Shown one piece after another: positions 36,883 to 45,547 of a DNA stretch of 64,000 nt (position 1 is its first letter; each line of letters begins with the position of its first letter). The notes beneath the pieces were generated by a model that worked only from the letters and a program-made list of their open reading frames with translations, was not told where the DNA came from and did not search any database. The translations under genes were made by a program, and so were the position numbers. The DNA lies in NCBI GenBank assembly GCA_020636475.1, contig JACJXU010000006.1, forward strand, positions 62,001 through 126,000. Direction: 5' to 3'. The stretch comes from Chitinophagales bacterium (GTDB taxonomy: Bacteria; Bacteroidota; Bacteroidia; Chitinophagales; UBA2359).

Positions 36883-37899
36883 TTGACCCCACAAAATTCT
36901 GATACACGCAGTTTGATGTACTTGCACACCTTTGGGGTGGCGGTAAAGGCAAAAAACATTATTCCCGTTTTTCGGCAAAAAAACTTGACGGAAAATAAAC
37001 ACCTTTTGGAGGGAAATTTTTTGGTGTTGGGGCAAGGAAGTAATGTTTTGTTTGTAAATGATTTTGCGGGAAATGTTTTTGTAAATAAGCTGAAAGGCAA
37101 AACAATACTCGCCGAAAACGAAAACGAAGTCTTATTAAAAGTAGCCTCCGGCGAAAACTGGCATCGTTTGGTGCGTTTTTGTGTGCAAAAAAAGTGGGGC
37201 GGCATCGAAAATTTAGCCCTTATTCCCGGAACAGCAGGCGCGGCTCCGGTTCAAAACATTGGTGCTTACGGCACGGAAGTCGCCGATGTACTGGAATTTG
37301 TGGAAGCGGTTGATATTGCTTCGGGCGAAAAAATAATTTGGCAAAAAAAGGACTTAGGCTTGGGCTATCGCCAGAGTAATTTTAAAACCATTTGGAAAAA
37401 TCGCTATTTTATAACGGCTATTGGTATAAAGCTGTATAAAAATGCAGAAATTCAGCCGAATTATCCTATGGTGCGCGAAACGATGGAAAAAATGTTTCCC
37501 CAACAAAAACACGACTTAACGCACGTTTTTGAAGCAGTTTGTGCCATTCGTAGTGCCAAACTTCCCGATGTAAAAAAATGGGGCAATGCCGGTAGTTTTT
37601 TCAAAAATCCGGTTATTTCTTTAGCTGATGCACACACTTTACAAGCAAATTTTCCCCAAATGCCACATTTTTCGGTAGAAAATGGCGTAAAAATACCAGC
37701 TGCTTGGCTGATAGAACAGTGCGGCTGGAAAAACAAAGCTACCGATAAAGTAGGCGTTTATCCAAATCAAGCATTGATTATTGTAAACAAAGGAGGTGCT
37801 ACAGGCGCGGAAATTTGGGATTTTGCCCAACAGATTATCGCATCGGTACAAGAAAATTTTGGGGTTGGTTTGGAGCCGGAGGTGCAAATTGTTTTTTGA
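36883..37899 (+). CDS. murB: UDP-N-acetylenolpyruvoylglucosamine reductase
   Basis: A 338-residue FAD enzyme of peptidoglycan precursor synthesis; it reduces the enolpyruvyl group to lactyl. It shows HTFGVAVKAK near the start, GQGSNVLFVNDFAGNV, IPGTAGAAPVQNIGAYG, GYRQSNFK and GNAGSFFKNPV (catalytic Ser), then AAWLIEQCGWK. It is of the type I (long) form. The frame opens with TTG at 36883; an ATG at 36916 would leave only four residues before the conserved TFG, so I prefer TTG, with modest certainty. It is followed by a MITE-like element. Confidence 0.92.
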   Translation: MTPQNSDTRSLMYLHTFGVAVKAKNIIPVFRQKNLTENKHLLEGNFLVLGQGSNVLFVNDFAGNVFVNKLKGKTILAENENEVLLKVASGENWHRLVRFCVQKKWGGIENLALIPGTAGAAPVQNIGAYGTEVADVLEFVEAVDIASGEKIIWQKKDLGLGYRQSNFKTIWKNRYFITAIGIKLYKNAEIQPNYPMVRETMEKMFPQQKHDLTHVFEAVCAIRSAKLPDVKKWGNAGSFFKNPVISLADAHTLQANFPQMPHFSVENGVKIPAAWLIEQCGWKNKATDKVGVYPNQALIIVNKGGATGAEIWDFAQQIIASVQENFGVGLEPEVQIVF

Positions 37900-37914
37900 A
37901 AAATGTTTATTTTG

Positions 37915-38269
37915 TACCAAAATCGAATAATAATTGCGTATTAGAAAAGGGAAGCATATCCTCATTTACGCAATTTTCGTACAGTTTTAGTAAAAGAAAA
38001 AGGGGTAAAAAATCTTTTTTCGCTGTATAGCAGTTTTTTGGCGTTAAAAATTTTTGAAGCCTTGGAAAAAATTTAGCCAAAAAACTGCGGTTTTGCCCGT
38101 AGAGGGCAAAAATACCTTGAAAAAAGTGTCCTTTCTTTTGCTTCGTTTTCTTTGGACAAGCAAAGAAAATGAAGAAACCCGAAGCTAAGTTATGCACCCA
38201 AAGTTGTTGAGAGGATGCTTAAACTTAATAATACCTAAACCGATACGCAATTTTCGTGCAGTTTTGGTA
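37915..38269 (+). mobile_element. MITE-like structured element, copy 1 (355 bp)
   Basis: Bounded by inverted ends TACCAAAA (37915) and TTTTGGTA (to 38269), with the inner pair ATTGCGTAT (37933) / ATACGCAAT (38243). Inside are three hairpins: GCAGTTTTTTGGC (38030) / GCCAAAAAACTGC (38076), TTTTGCCC (38091) / GGGCAAAA (38104), and CTTCGTTTTCTTTG (38141) / CAAAGAAAATGAAG (38161). No transposase is coded. Copy 2 lies at 40593-40889 in the same orientation. This copy also carries a second, internal version of its right end at 37966-37993, as if formed by a nested insertion. Confidence 0.7.
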
Positions 38270-38408
38270 TTAAGCAAATTGCAGCTATTTGACAACATGA
38301 AATTATAGTGTAAGTTGGTTAAATTTATTATCTTTATTGTTACGTTATAAATAACAGTTTCAGTTCATCCATTAACACAAAATCATTAAGAACTTTAAGC
38401 AAATAAAA

Positions 38409-38948
38409 ATGACACCCATAAAATTTATCAAAGGAGATGCCACAAACCCAAATGAGCATGGAACAAAAATTATTGTTCATATCTGCAACGATATTGGCGG
38501 TTGGGGAAAAGGTTTTGTACTGGCAATTTCTAAAAGATGGAAACAACCGGAAGCCGAATACAGAAATTGGCATAAAAGCAAAGCGTTGGAGCAAACCGAC
38601 ACAGTGCAATTTGAACGACTTGAAAATAGAGACAAAGACTCAAGCGAAAAGAAATTTGAGTTGGGAAATGTTCAGTTTGTTAAAGCAACGGACGACATTT
38701 GGGTGGCAAATATGATTGCTCAACGAGACATCAGACCCGACAAAAACGGAGTTCCGCCAATTCGCTATTCGTTTGTTTCGGAGTGTTTAGAAAGAGTTAG
38801 ACACTTTGCCAAACGACAAAATGCAAGTGTTCATATGCCGAGAATTGGCTGTGGGCTTGCAGGCGGACATTGGGCAGAAATAGAAAAAATTATAAATGAC
38901 AACTTAACTGCACACGAAATTGAAACGATAGTGTATGATTTTGATTAA
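38409..38948 (+). CDS. Macro-domain protein (TARG1/Poa1-like)
   Basis: A 179-residue single-domain protein of the macro (ADP-ribose-binding) fold. It shows FIKGDATNP, IIVHICNDIGGWGKGFVLAI (substrate loop), EAEYRNWHK and the C-terminal signature MPRIGCGLAGGHW. Members bind or hydrolyse ADP-ribose derivatives; the MPRIGCGL signature is that of the TARG1/Poa1-like branch. It starts a three-gene set with the frameshifted nuclease and a DinB protein, between the two MITE-like copies. The next gene starts 15 bases after its stop. Confidence 0.8.
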   Translation: MTPIKFIKGDATNPNEHGTKIIVHICNDIGGWGKGFVLAISKRWKQPEAEYRNWHKSKALEQTDTVQFERLENRDKDSSEKKFELGNVQFVKATDDIWVANMIAQRDIRPDKNGVPPIRYSFVSECLERVRHFAKRQNASVHMPRIGCGLAGGHWAEIEKIINDNLTAHEIETIVYDFD

Positions 38949-38963
38949 CGGATAAGAAAATTT

Positions 38964-39963
38964 ATGAATCAGACCATTATTTCCGATATAAAATCCATTA
39001 TCTCCCAATCTCGGGAAAATGCCATTCGTGCCGTTGACCACCAACGAACCTTATATTGGCAAGCGTATTTTTGAAGAAGAACAAGACGGGAAAGATAGAG
39101 CCGATTATGGTACTTATCTTATAAAATATCTTTCGGAGCAATTGCAACCCGAGTTTGGAAGTGGATTTTCTTATCGGCAACTGAATTGGTATCGACAGTT
39201 TTACCGTATTTTTCCGATTGTGTCCGCACTGCGGACACAATTAAGTTGGACACAATATAAACTGCTTTTGAAATTGGATAATAACGACCAAAGGACATTT
39301 TATATGGCAGAATCCATTAAAAACAACTGGACTTCGCGACAACTTGAAAGACAAATAAACAGCAATTTATACGAACGCCTTTTATTGAGCAACGATAAAG
39401 AAAGTGTGTTGGCAGTTGCCAAAAACGAAAAACAACCTTCTGATGCCAAAGAAATTATCAAAGACCCGATGTATTTGGAGTTTTTGGGCTTACAACGAGA
39501 AGCATCTTATTACGAAAAAGATTTAGAAAGTGCCATTATCACCCATTTGCAAGATTTTCTCTTAGAATTGGGCAATGGTTTTTCATTTGTTGCAAGGCAA
39601 AAACGAATTCATATTGAAGGCGACGAGTTTTTTGTAGATTTGGTATGTTACAATCGGCTGTTGCAATGTTTTGTTATTATTGAAATAAAAACCCATAAAC
39701 TCACGCACCAAGATCTTGGACAGTTGCAAATGTACGTCAATTATTACGACAGAATAGAAAAGCTACCAAACGAAAACCCAAGTATTGGTATTTTGCTTTG
39801 TACGGACAAGAACGATTCGGTAGTGAAATTTACCTTGCCCGAAGGGCAAAAGCAAATCGTAGCCAGTCAATACAATCTTTACTTACCCACCGAAAAGCAA
39901 TTATTAGACGAAGTAAACAAAGAGTTGGAAAGTTTTGAAGAAAAAAAGGCTAAAGAAATTTGA
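38964..39963 (+). pseudogene. Frameshifted YhcG/DUF1016 PD-(D/E)xK nuclease
   Basis: The gene starts at ATG 38964 with the family N-terminus MNQTIISDIKSIISQS, but this frame stops at 39072-39074. From about 39048 the homologous protein continues in another frame (…YIGKRIFEEEQDGK…) and runs to 39963. From memory, intact relatives have RTLMYWHIGKRIF; here bases between RTL and IGKRIF are missing, consistent with an 11-base deletion between TATTGGCA repeats. The C-terminal nuclease domain is intact (FFVDLVCYNRLLQCFVIIEIKT: Asp and Glu-x-Lys). A shorter 314-residue protein could start at ATG 39019, but with foreign residues at its start. YhcG proteins are presumed DNA-processing nucleases. Confidence 0.8.
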
Positions 39964-39984
39964 TTTGAAATAAAAAATTTTTAG

Positions 39985-40542
39985 ATGAAAATAAAATCAA
40001 GCGAGCTCTTGCAAGAGCTGCAGACCGAAACAGCAAAAATTAAACAAATAGCGCAAAACTTTCAAAAATTGCCCCCGGCTTCGCTCAATTACAAACACAC
40101 GCCCGAAAGTTGGAGTGCCTTAGAATGTTTGCAACATCTAAATCTATATGGCGAATACTACCTTCCGGCAATAGAAAATGCCTTAAAAAACGCCAAGTCA
40201 CAGTCTATCGAAATGTTTCAAAGCGGTTGGTTGGGAAATTATTTTGCCAATTCGATGCTACCCAAGGAAAACATGATGAAAATGCAGTCGCCAAAAGACA
40301 AAAATCCGGCGGGAAGTGCGTTGGATAAGTCGGTGATAGGCGAATTTTTAGCCCAACAGGAAAAAATGTTGCAACTGCTGCAAACGGCGCAAAAGTACAA
40401 TCTCAACAAAATTCGTATTCCTATTACCCTTTCGAAATGGATTCGTTTAAAATTAGGCGATACTTTTCGTTTTAACATTTACCACAATATGCGACACCTT
40501 GCACAAGCGCAAAGAGCCTTGGCACAGGCTTCGCAAGCATAA
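39985..40542 (+). CDS. DinB superfamily protein
   Basis: A 185-residue four-helix protein of the DinB/YfiT type. The family pattern is visible in WSALECLQHLNLYGEYY and in the C-terminal NIYHNMRHLAQAQRAL, whose histidines with the first His would form the metal triad. These proteins are often thiol-dependent transferases or of unknown function. The gene follows the frameshifted nuclease by 21 bases and ends the cassette before MITE copy 2. A second DinB protein is at 56419-56928. Confidence 0.8.
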   Translation: MKIKSSELLQELQTETAKIKQIAQNFQKLPPASLNYKHTPESWSALECLQHLNLYGEYYLPAIENALKNAKSQSIEMFQSGWLGNYFANSMLPKENMMKMQSPKDKNPAGSALDKSVIGEFLAQQEKMLQLLQTAQKYNLNKIRIPITLSKWIRLKLGDTFRFNIYHNMRHLAQAQRALAQASQA

Positions 40543-40592
40543 GTTTTTTCCAAAAAAATACAGGCTAAGCAAGTATTTTGCCGTGTAGATAA

Positions 40593-40889
40593 TACTAAAA
40601 TTGAATATCTGTTGTGTATTAAAAAGGTAAAAATCTTTTTTCGCAGTATAGCAGTTTTTGGGCGTTAAAAATTTTTGAAGCCTTGTAAAAAATTTAGCCC
40701 CAAAACTGCGGTTTTGCCCCAACGGGGCAAAAATACCTTGAAAAAAGTGTCGTTTCTTTTGCTTCATTTTCTTTGGACAAGCAAAGAAAATGAAGAAACC
40801 CAAAGTATAGCTTTGTCCACAAACTTGCAGGGGAGTACTTACCCTTAATAATACCTAAACCAATACACAACTTTCATACTGTTTTGGTA
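40593..40889 (+). mobile_element. MITE-like structured element, copy 2 (297 bp)
   Basis: The ends are TACTAAAA (40593) and TTTTGGTA (to 40889), with the inner inverted pair GTTGTGTATT (40611) / AATACACAAC (40862). The internal hairpins match those of copy 1: GCAGTTTTTGGGC (40651) / GCCCCAAAACTGC (40697), TTTTGCCCC (40712) / GGGGCAAAA (40724), and CTTCATTTTCTTTG (40762) / CAAAGAAAATGAAG (40782). Several stem differences from copy 1 are compensated on the other arm. No open frame is present. It lies between the DinB gene and ffh. Confidence 0.7.
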
Positions 40890-40952
40890 TAAGAAAGTAA
40901 AAAACGGCGTTTATTGAGAATGGAAAAAGGGATGTTTTTCAGATGAAAAGGT

Positions 40953-40997
40953 AAAAAAAAGCCCGCCAATATTGTACAATACCGCAGGCTCTTTTTT
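40953..40997 (-). terminator. Terminator after ffh
   Basis: Read on the minus strand: AGCCTGC, a loop containing the self-complementary ATTGTACAAT, then GCGGGCT and eight T. It lies just after the ffh stop at 41017. Confidence 0.6.
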
Positions 40998-41016
40998 AGT
41001 ATATTTGGGTTTTCCT

Positions 41017-42354
41017 TTACTTCCCAAACGGCATCTTCATCGAAAACGGCATGCCTGTTTTAGAAAGTTTGTTCATTTGTCCCATCATCTTGCGCATATC
41101 TTCAAACTGGCGCAAAAAGTTGTTTATCTCTTGTACGCTGTGTCCGCTTCCGTAAGCAATGCGTCTGCGGCGCGATGACTCGCTAAAAAGCTGCGGATTG
41201 GCGCGCTCATACGGTGTCATCGATTGGATAATAGACTCTATTTTGTTGAAATCTTTGTCGTTTATGTCCACATCTTTCAAGGCTTTTCCCATTCCCGGAA
41301 TCATACCCAAAAGGTCTTTTATATTGCCCATTTTGCGTATTTGCCCCATTTGCGAAATAAAATCGTCAAAGTCGAACTTGTTCTTATCCAATTTCTTTTG
41401 GATGCGGGCAGCTTCTTTTTCATCAAATTGCTCCTGCGCGCGCTCCACCAACGAAATCACATCACCCATACCCAAAATCCGTTGCGCCATACGGTCGGGA
41501 TGAAAAACATCAATTTTATCCAACTTCTCGCCCGTACTGATAAACTTAATGGGTTTGTTCACCGTATATTTGATAGAAAGTGCCGCACCACCGCGTGTAT
41601 CGCCGTCTAATTTCGAGAGTACCACACCATCAAAGTTAATGCGGTCGTTAAAGGTTTTGGCAGTATTTACTGCATCTTGTCCCGTCATCGAATCCACCAC
41701 AAAAAGCGTTTCGTCCGGCTGAATACTTTGTTTTATCTGCTCAATTTCGCGCATCATTTGCTCATCTATCGCCAAGCGTCCGGCAGTATCCACAATCACC
41801 ACATTAAAACCATTTTTGCGCGCATAAGCAATACCATTTTGCGCAATAGTCACCGGATTTTTTTGCTCCGGCTCGGCATATACTTCCACTTCAATCTGCT
41901 TGCCCAGCACTTGCAACTGTTCTATCGCGGCAGGACGATACACGTCACAAGCCACCATCAATACTTTTTTATTGCGTTTGGTTTTGAGAAAATTGGCGAG
42001 TTTTGCCGTGAAAGTAGTTTTTCCAGAACCTTGCAGACCGCTCATCAACACAACGGAAGGATTGCCGTTCAGTTTAAAATCTGCTGCTTTTCCGCCCATC
42101 AATTCTGTAAGCTCGTCCGACACTATTTTCACCATCAGTTGTCCGGGCGAAACGGCGGTAAGCACTTCCTTGCCCATTGCTTCTTCTTTCACCTTATCGG
42201 TAAATTCTTTGGCAATTTTGTAGTTTACATCGGAAGCCACTAAGGCGCGTCTTATTTCTTTGATAGACGCAGCAATATTCAGTTCGGTTATTTTGTTTTG
42301 TCCTTTCAGTACCTTAAAAGCACCTTCCAAACTTTCTTGAAGATTATTAAACAT
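41017..42354 (-). CDS. ffh: Signal recognition particle protein Ffh
   Basis: A 445-residue GTPase that, with SRP RNA, brings nascent membrane proteins to FtsY. It has the N domain (1 to about 90), the G domain with GLQGSGKTTF, the DVYRPAAIEQL loop, VDTAGRLAIDEQM, LSKLDGDTRGGA and TGEKLDKIDVF, and a Met-rich M domain (about 330-445) with the RNA-binding SSRRRRIAYGSG. Length is standard. It follows rpoD on the same strand but is separated from it by a terminator. Confidence 0.97.
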   Translation of the reverse strand: MFNNLQESLEGAFKVLKGQNKITELNIAASIKEIRRALVASDVNYKIAKEFTDKVKEEAMGKEVLTAVSPGQLMVKIVSDELTELMGGKAADFKLNGNPSVVLMSGLQGSGKTTFTAKLANFLKTKRNKKVLMVACDVYRPAAIEQLQVLGKQIEVEVYAEPEQKNPVTIAQNGIAYARKNGFNVVIVDTAGRLAIDEQMMREIEQIKQSIQPDETLFVVDSMTGQDAVNTAKTFNDRINFDGVVLSKLDGDTRGGAALSIKYTVNKPIKFISTGEKLDKIDVFHPDRMAQRILGMGDVISLVERAQEQFDEKEAARIQKKLDKNKFDFDDFISQMGQIRKMGNIKDLLGMIPGMGKALKDVDINDKDFNKIESIIQSMTPYERANPQLFSESSRRRRIAYGSGHSVQEINNFLRQFEDMRKMMGQMNKLSKTGMPFSMKMPFGK

Positions 42355-42375
42355 ATTTATAGCGCGATAGTAAGT

Positions 42376-42414
42376 AAAAAAATCAGTACATCAGATATTG
42401 CGCTAATGTACTGA
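42376..42414 (-). terminator. Terminator between rpoD and ffh
   Basis: On the minus strand TCAGTACAT pairs with ATGTACTGA (42383-42414 overall), followed by a run of T (plus-strand A-run at 42376-42382). It lies 40 bases after the rpoD stop. Confidence 0.75.
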
Positions 42415-42453
42415 AATGTTTTTTTATAAAATAAATGATTGTTTCAAAAAAAA

Positions 42454-43323
42454 TTAATTGCCCAAATACGCTTTAAGCAATTTGCTGCGCGTAGTAGCGC
42501 GCAGTTTGTTAATAGCTTTGTCCTTAATCTGGCGCACGCGCTCGCGGGTAAGACCAAATTTATCGCCAATATCTTCCAAAGACATGCTGTGTTCTACGCC
42601 AATGCCGTAGTACAGTTTTATCACATCTTTTTGGCGGTCGGAAAGCGTACTCAGGGAGCGTTCTATTTCCAAGCGCAACGATTCGTAATATTCGAGCATA
42701 CGGTCGGTGCGGTCGGTGCCGGTATTTTCCAATACATCTAAGAGTGAATTGTCTTCGCCTTCTACAAAGGGAGCATCTACACTTACGTGACGCGCCGCCA
42801 CGCCCATAGTAGTTTCTACTTCGGACGATTCTATGCTCAACAATGCGGCTAATTCTTCGGGCGAAGGCTCGCGCTCAAACTCTTGTTCCAATTGGGAAAA
42901 AGCTTTGTTTATTTTGTTGAGCGAACCCACTTTGTTGAGCGGAAGGCGCACAATACGCGACTGCTCGGCAAGTGCCTGCAAAATTGACTGGCGAATCCAC
43001 CACACGGCATACGATATGAACTTAAAACCGCGTGTTTCATCAAAGCGTTGGGCAGCTTTTATCAAGCCCAAATTACCTTCATTTATCAAATCGCTGAGCG
43101 AAAGTCCTTGATTTTGGTATTGCTTGGCAACCGATACTACGAAACGCAGATTGGCTTTGGTAAGTCTTTCTAAAGCGTCTTGGTCGTTATCCTTGATGCG
43201 TTTGGCTAAATCAACTTCTTCTTCGGGAGTAAGCAAATCTACCTTCCCTATTTCTTGCAAATATTTCTCCAGCGATTGACTTTCGCGATTGGTAATGGAT
43301 TTGGTGATTTTTAACTGACGCAT
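42454..43323 (-). CDS. rpoD: Primary RNA polymerase sigma factor
   Basis: A 289-residue sigma-70 protein with regions 1.2 ([19 protein letters not shown]), 2 ([36 protein letters not shown], the -10 recognition stretch [13 protein letters not shown]), 3 ([18 protein letters not shown]) and 4 ([20 protein letters not shown] in the form [20 protein letters not shown]). It lacks region 1.1, as is usual for the Bacteroidota housekeeping sigma, which reads TAnnTTTG promoters. It is transcribed from its own promoter-like box 152 bases upstream. Confidence 0.95.
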   Translation of the reverse strand: MRQLKITKSITNRESQSLEKYLQEIGKVDLLTPEEEVDLAKRIKDNDQDALERLTKANLRFVVSVAKQYQNQGLSLSDLINEGNLGLIKAAQRFDETRGFKFISYAVWWIRQSILQALAEQSRIVRLPLNKVGSLNKINKAFSQLEQEFEREPSPEELAALLSIESSEVETTMGVAARHVSVDAPFVEGEDNSLLDVLENTGTDRTDRMLEYYESLRLEIERSLSTLSDRQKDVIKLYYGIGVEHSMSLEDIGDKFGLTRERVRQIKDKAINKLRATTRSKLLKAYLGN

Positions 43324-43641
43324 AAATTCTTTCTAAATAAAAATGTTGAAGTTTTTCGATTGGTTTTTTATAGCATATAGACAACAAGCATCGGACTTAG
43401 TCATCTTTTTGTAACAATGATAACCGAAATCGAATGTAAATTGTTTAAAACAATAAAGTAATGAATACAATCTGCAAAGATAAGGCAAAATGATTTTTTA
43501 GAGAAAAATATCTGTTGAAAAGCAGAAAAATTTAAAACAAAATCAGATTATTGTGTTTATTTGCCGCTTTATTTTGTATAAATTGTATTAAAAGAAATTT
43601 TTTTTTATCATTGCAAATTTCTATGAGACATAAAACTAAAA
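43324..43641. other. Divergent intergenic region upstream of rpoD
   Basis: 318 AT-rich bases with no gene. The only clear signal is the rpoD -7 box at 43475-43482; no box for the plus-strand START-like gene was seen. Confidence 0.5.
43475..43482 (-). promoter_or_regulatory. -7 element for rpoD
   Basis: Reads TATCTTTG on the minus strand, identical to the rpmH box. It implies a 5' leader of about 145 bases. No clear -33 TTTG was found. Confidence 0.45.
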
Positions 43642-44034
43642 ATGAGGAACATGGCAAGAAAAAAGTGTAAATGGGTTTTTTATATTCGCTCGTCGCCTGC
43701 GATTTTGTACAATTTTTTAACTACGCCCGAAGGGCTTTCGCAGTGGTTTGCCGACAAGGTGGACATAAAGGGAAATACGTACTATTTTTGGTGGGATGGT
43801 AGCGAAGAAACCGCCGATTTGTTGGCATCGCTGGAAAATGAGTACGTGCGTTTTTTTATGGAAGACAACGAAGATGAGGAATATTTAGAGTTTAGGATTG
43901 AAAAAGAAGAAATAAGTAATGATACAACTTTGCATATTACGCAGTTTTTGGATGAAGAAGACGAAGAAGCCGAAGCTTTGTTTTGGGATTCGTTGGTTGA
44001 TAAACTGACGGGTAGTATTGGCGGCAAAAATTAA
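43642..44034 (+). CDS. START-like (SRPBCC) domain protein
   Basis: A 130-residue acidic protein with the AHSA1/START-like pattern: KWVFYIRSSPAILYNFLTTP, GLSQWFADKVDIKGNTYYFWW and a C-terminal helix LFWDSLVDKLTGSIGG. This small family is common in Bacteroidota and its ligand is unknown. Two start codons are possible, ATG 43642 and ATG 43651; the second (MARKKCKW) is closer to the usual N-terminus of the family. The lptF/G-like gene follows 55 bases later. Confidence 0.82.
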   Translation: MRNMARKKCKWVFYIRSSPAILYNFLTTPEGLSQWFADKVDIKGNTYYFWWDGSEETADLLASLENEYVRFFMEDNEDEEYLEFRIEKEEISNDTTLHITQFLDEEDEEAEALFWDSLVDKLTGSIGGKN

Positions 44035-44089
44035 ACCTTCCGGCAAAATTGGCGTTTTTGATGCGTAATGTTTTAATATTTTTTTCGAC

Positions 44090-45547
44090 TTGAAAATAAT
44101 AGACCGCTTAATTCTCAAATCTTTTTGGGGACCTTTTATTCTTACCTTTTGTATTGCATTATTTGTGCTGATAATGCAATTTTTGTGGAAATACATTGAC
44201 GACCTCGTGGGCAAAGGCTTGGAGCCGCTTATTCTTGTTGAGTTGATGTTCTATCTTTCGGCGAGTATGGTGCCGCTGGCTATTCCTTTGGCGGTGCTAC
44301 TATCTTCTATTCTTACTTTTGGCAAAATGGGCGAGCAGTACGAACTCGTTGCGCTCAAAGCGGCAGGTATTTCGCTACAACGATTTATGTTGCCCGCAGC
44401 AGTATTGGCGTTGCTGTTGTCGGGAGTAGCGTTTTTATTCGCCAATTATATGTTGCCCGTAGCCAATCTGAAGTTTCACTCCATGATGTACTCTGTCATT
44501 CAAAAACGCCCTACCTTAAACCTGAAGCCCGGCGTATTTTTTGATGGCATAGAAGGTTACAGCATTTTTGTAGGCGAAAAAGACGAAGATAATGTAACCA
44601 TACGCAATGTGATGATATACGACCACCACAATGGCAGCTACAATAACAATATTTTGCTTGCCCAAAGCGGACAAATGTTCACTTCCGAAGACGGGAACTA
44701 TTTGTTTTTTAATCTAACCAATGGCAACAAATACGAAGAACTTTCCGAATCGCAAGGTACGCCGCGCGCCAAAGTACCCGAGCGCGAATTGATGCGTTAT
44801 CATTTTGACAAACACGAAATGGTGATAGACCTTTCTTCTTTGGGTTTTGAAAAAAAAGATGAAGACCTTTTTAAAACCAATCAGCAAATGATGAGCGTAA
44901 AGCAACTTAAATATTACTCCGACTCCCTCCAACAGCAAATGAATACCTTAGACAATCAGCTACTTAGCCGCCTAAAACCTTTTTATGCTTGTCTGCGCGA
45001 TTCTACTTTTTCGCCTGTCGCCGCCGCTGCATCCAAAGGAAATGATTTGAAGGAGTTTATTCATTTACCTATTCAACTTGACTGGGCAAAAGTTGCCAAA
45101 ATGGCAAATGACGATACGCGCCGCGCCAAAAACTATGTCGATTGGAATATCAGTCAACAAAAATATTTGGTAAATCGCGAAGCCACTTACGATTATACAC
45201 TACATAAAAAAATATCTTTGGCATTTTCGTGCTTCGTACTGTTTCTTATCGGCGCGCCTTTGGGAGCTATTATCCGCAAAGGTGGTTTGGGAATGCCTAT
45301 GCTCATGGCAATTATCTTTTTTATGCTTTTTCATATTATTGATACCATTGGAAAAAAACTGGCACAAGACAATATTCTAAACGCTTGGGAAGGTGCGTGG
45401 TTGGCGGTAATCATTTTGCTGCCTTTGGCAGTATATCTTATTATAAAAGCTGCCAACGATTCGGCAGTATTTAATATTGATTCTTATCAGCGCAGGCTAA
45501 AAGAGCTTTTTAAACGGATTCCATTTTTCGCACAAAAAACTACCTAA
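44090..45547 (+). CDS. LptF/LptG family lipopolysaccharide export permease
   Basis: A 485-residue permease with the YjgP/YjgQ layout: N-terminal helices (ILKSFWGPFILTFCIALFVLIM, split by polar residues; LIEL-like VELMFYLSASMVPLAIPLAVLLSS), a large periplasmic beta domain (about 130-375) and three C-terminal helices. With its partner and LptB it pulls lipopolysaccharide out of the inner membrane. It cannot be assigned to F or G. The start is TTG 44090; an in-frame stop at 44066 leaves no ATG option. Its stop at 45545-45547 is immediately followed by the GTG of the next gene. Confidence 0.85.
   Translation: MKIIDRLILKSFWGPFILTFCIALFVLIMQFLWKYIDDLVGKGLEPLILVELMFYLSASMVPLAIPLAVLLSSILTFGKMGEQYELVALKAAGISLQRFMLPAAVLALLLSGVAFLFANYMLPVANLKFHSMMYSVIQKRPTLNLKPGVFFDGIEGYSIFVGEKDEDNVTIRNVMIYDHHNGSYNNNILLAQSGQMFTSEDGNYLFFNLTNGNKYEELSESQGTPRAKVPERELMRYHFDKHEMVIDLSSLGFEKKDEDLFKTNQQMMSVKQLKYYSDSLQQQMNTLDNQLLSRLKPFYACLRDSTFSPVAAAASKGNDLKEFIHLPIQLDWAKVAKMANDDTRRAKNYVDWNISQQKYLVNREATYDYTLHKKISLAFSCFVLFLIGAPLGAIIRKGGLGMPMLMAIIFFMLFHIIDTIGKKLAQDNILNAWEGAWLAVIILLPLAVYLIIKAANDSAVFNIDSYQRRLKELFKRIPFFAQKTT

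Noticed and set aside
41677..42243. Antisense 188-codon frame opposite ffh
   Set aside because: It lies wholly inside ffh, whose motifs are all intact; the antisense product is His-rich low-complexity sequence.
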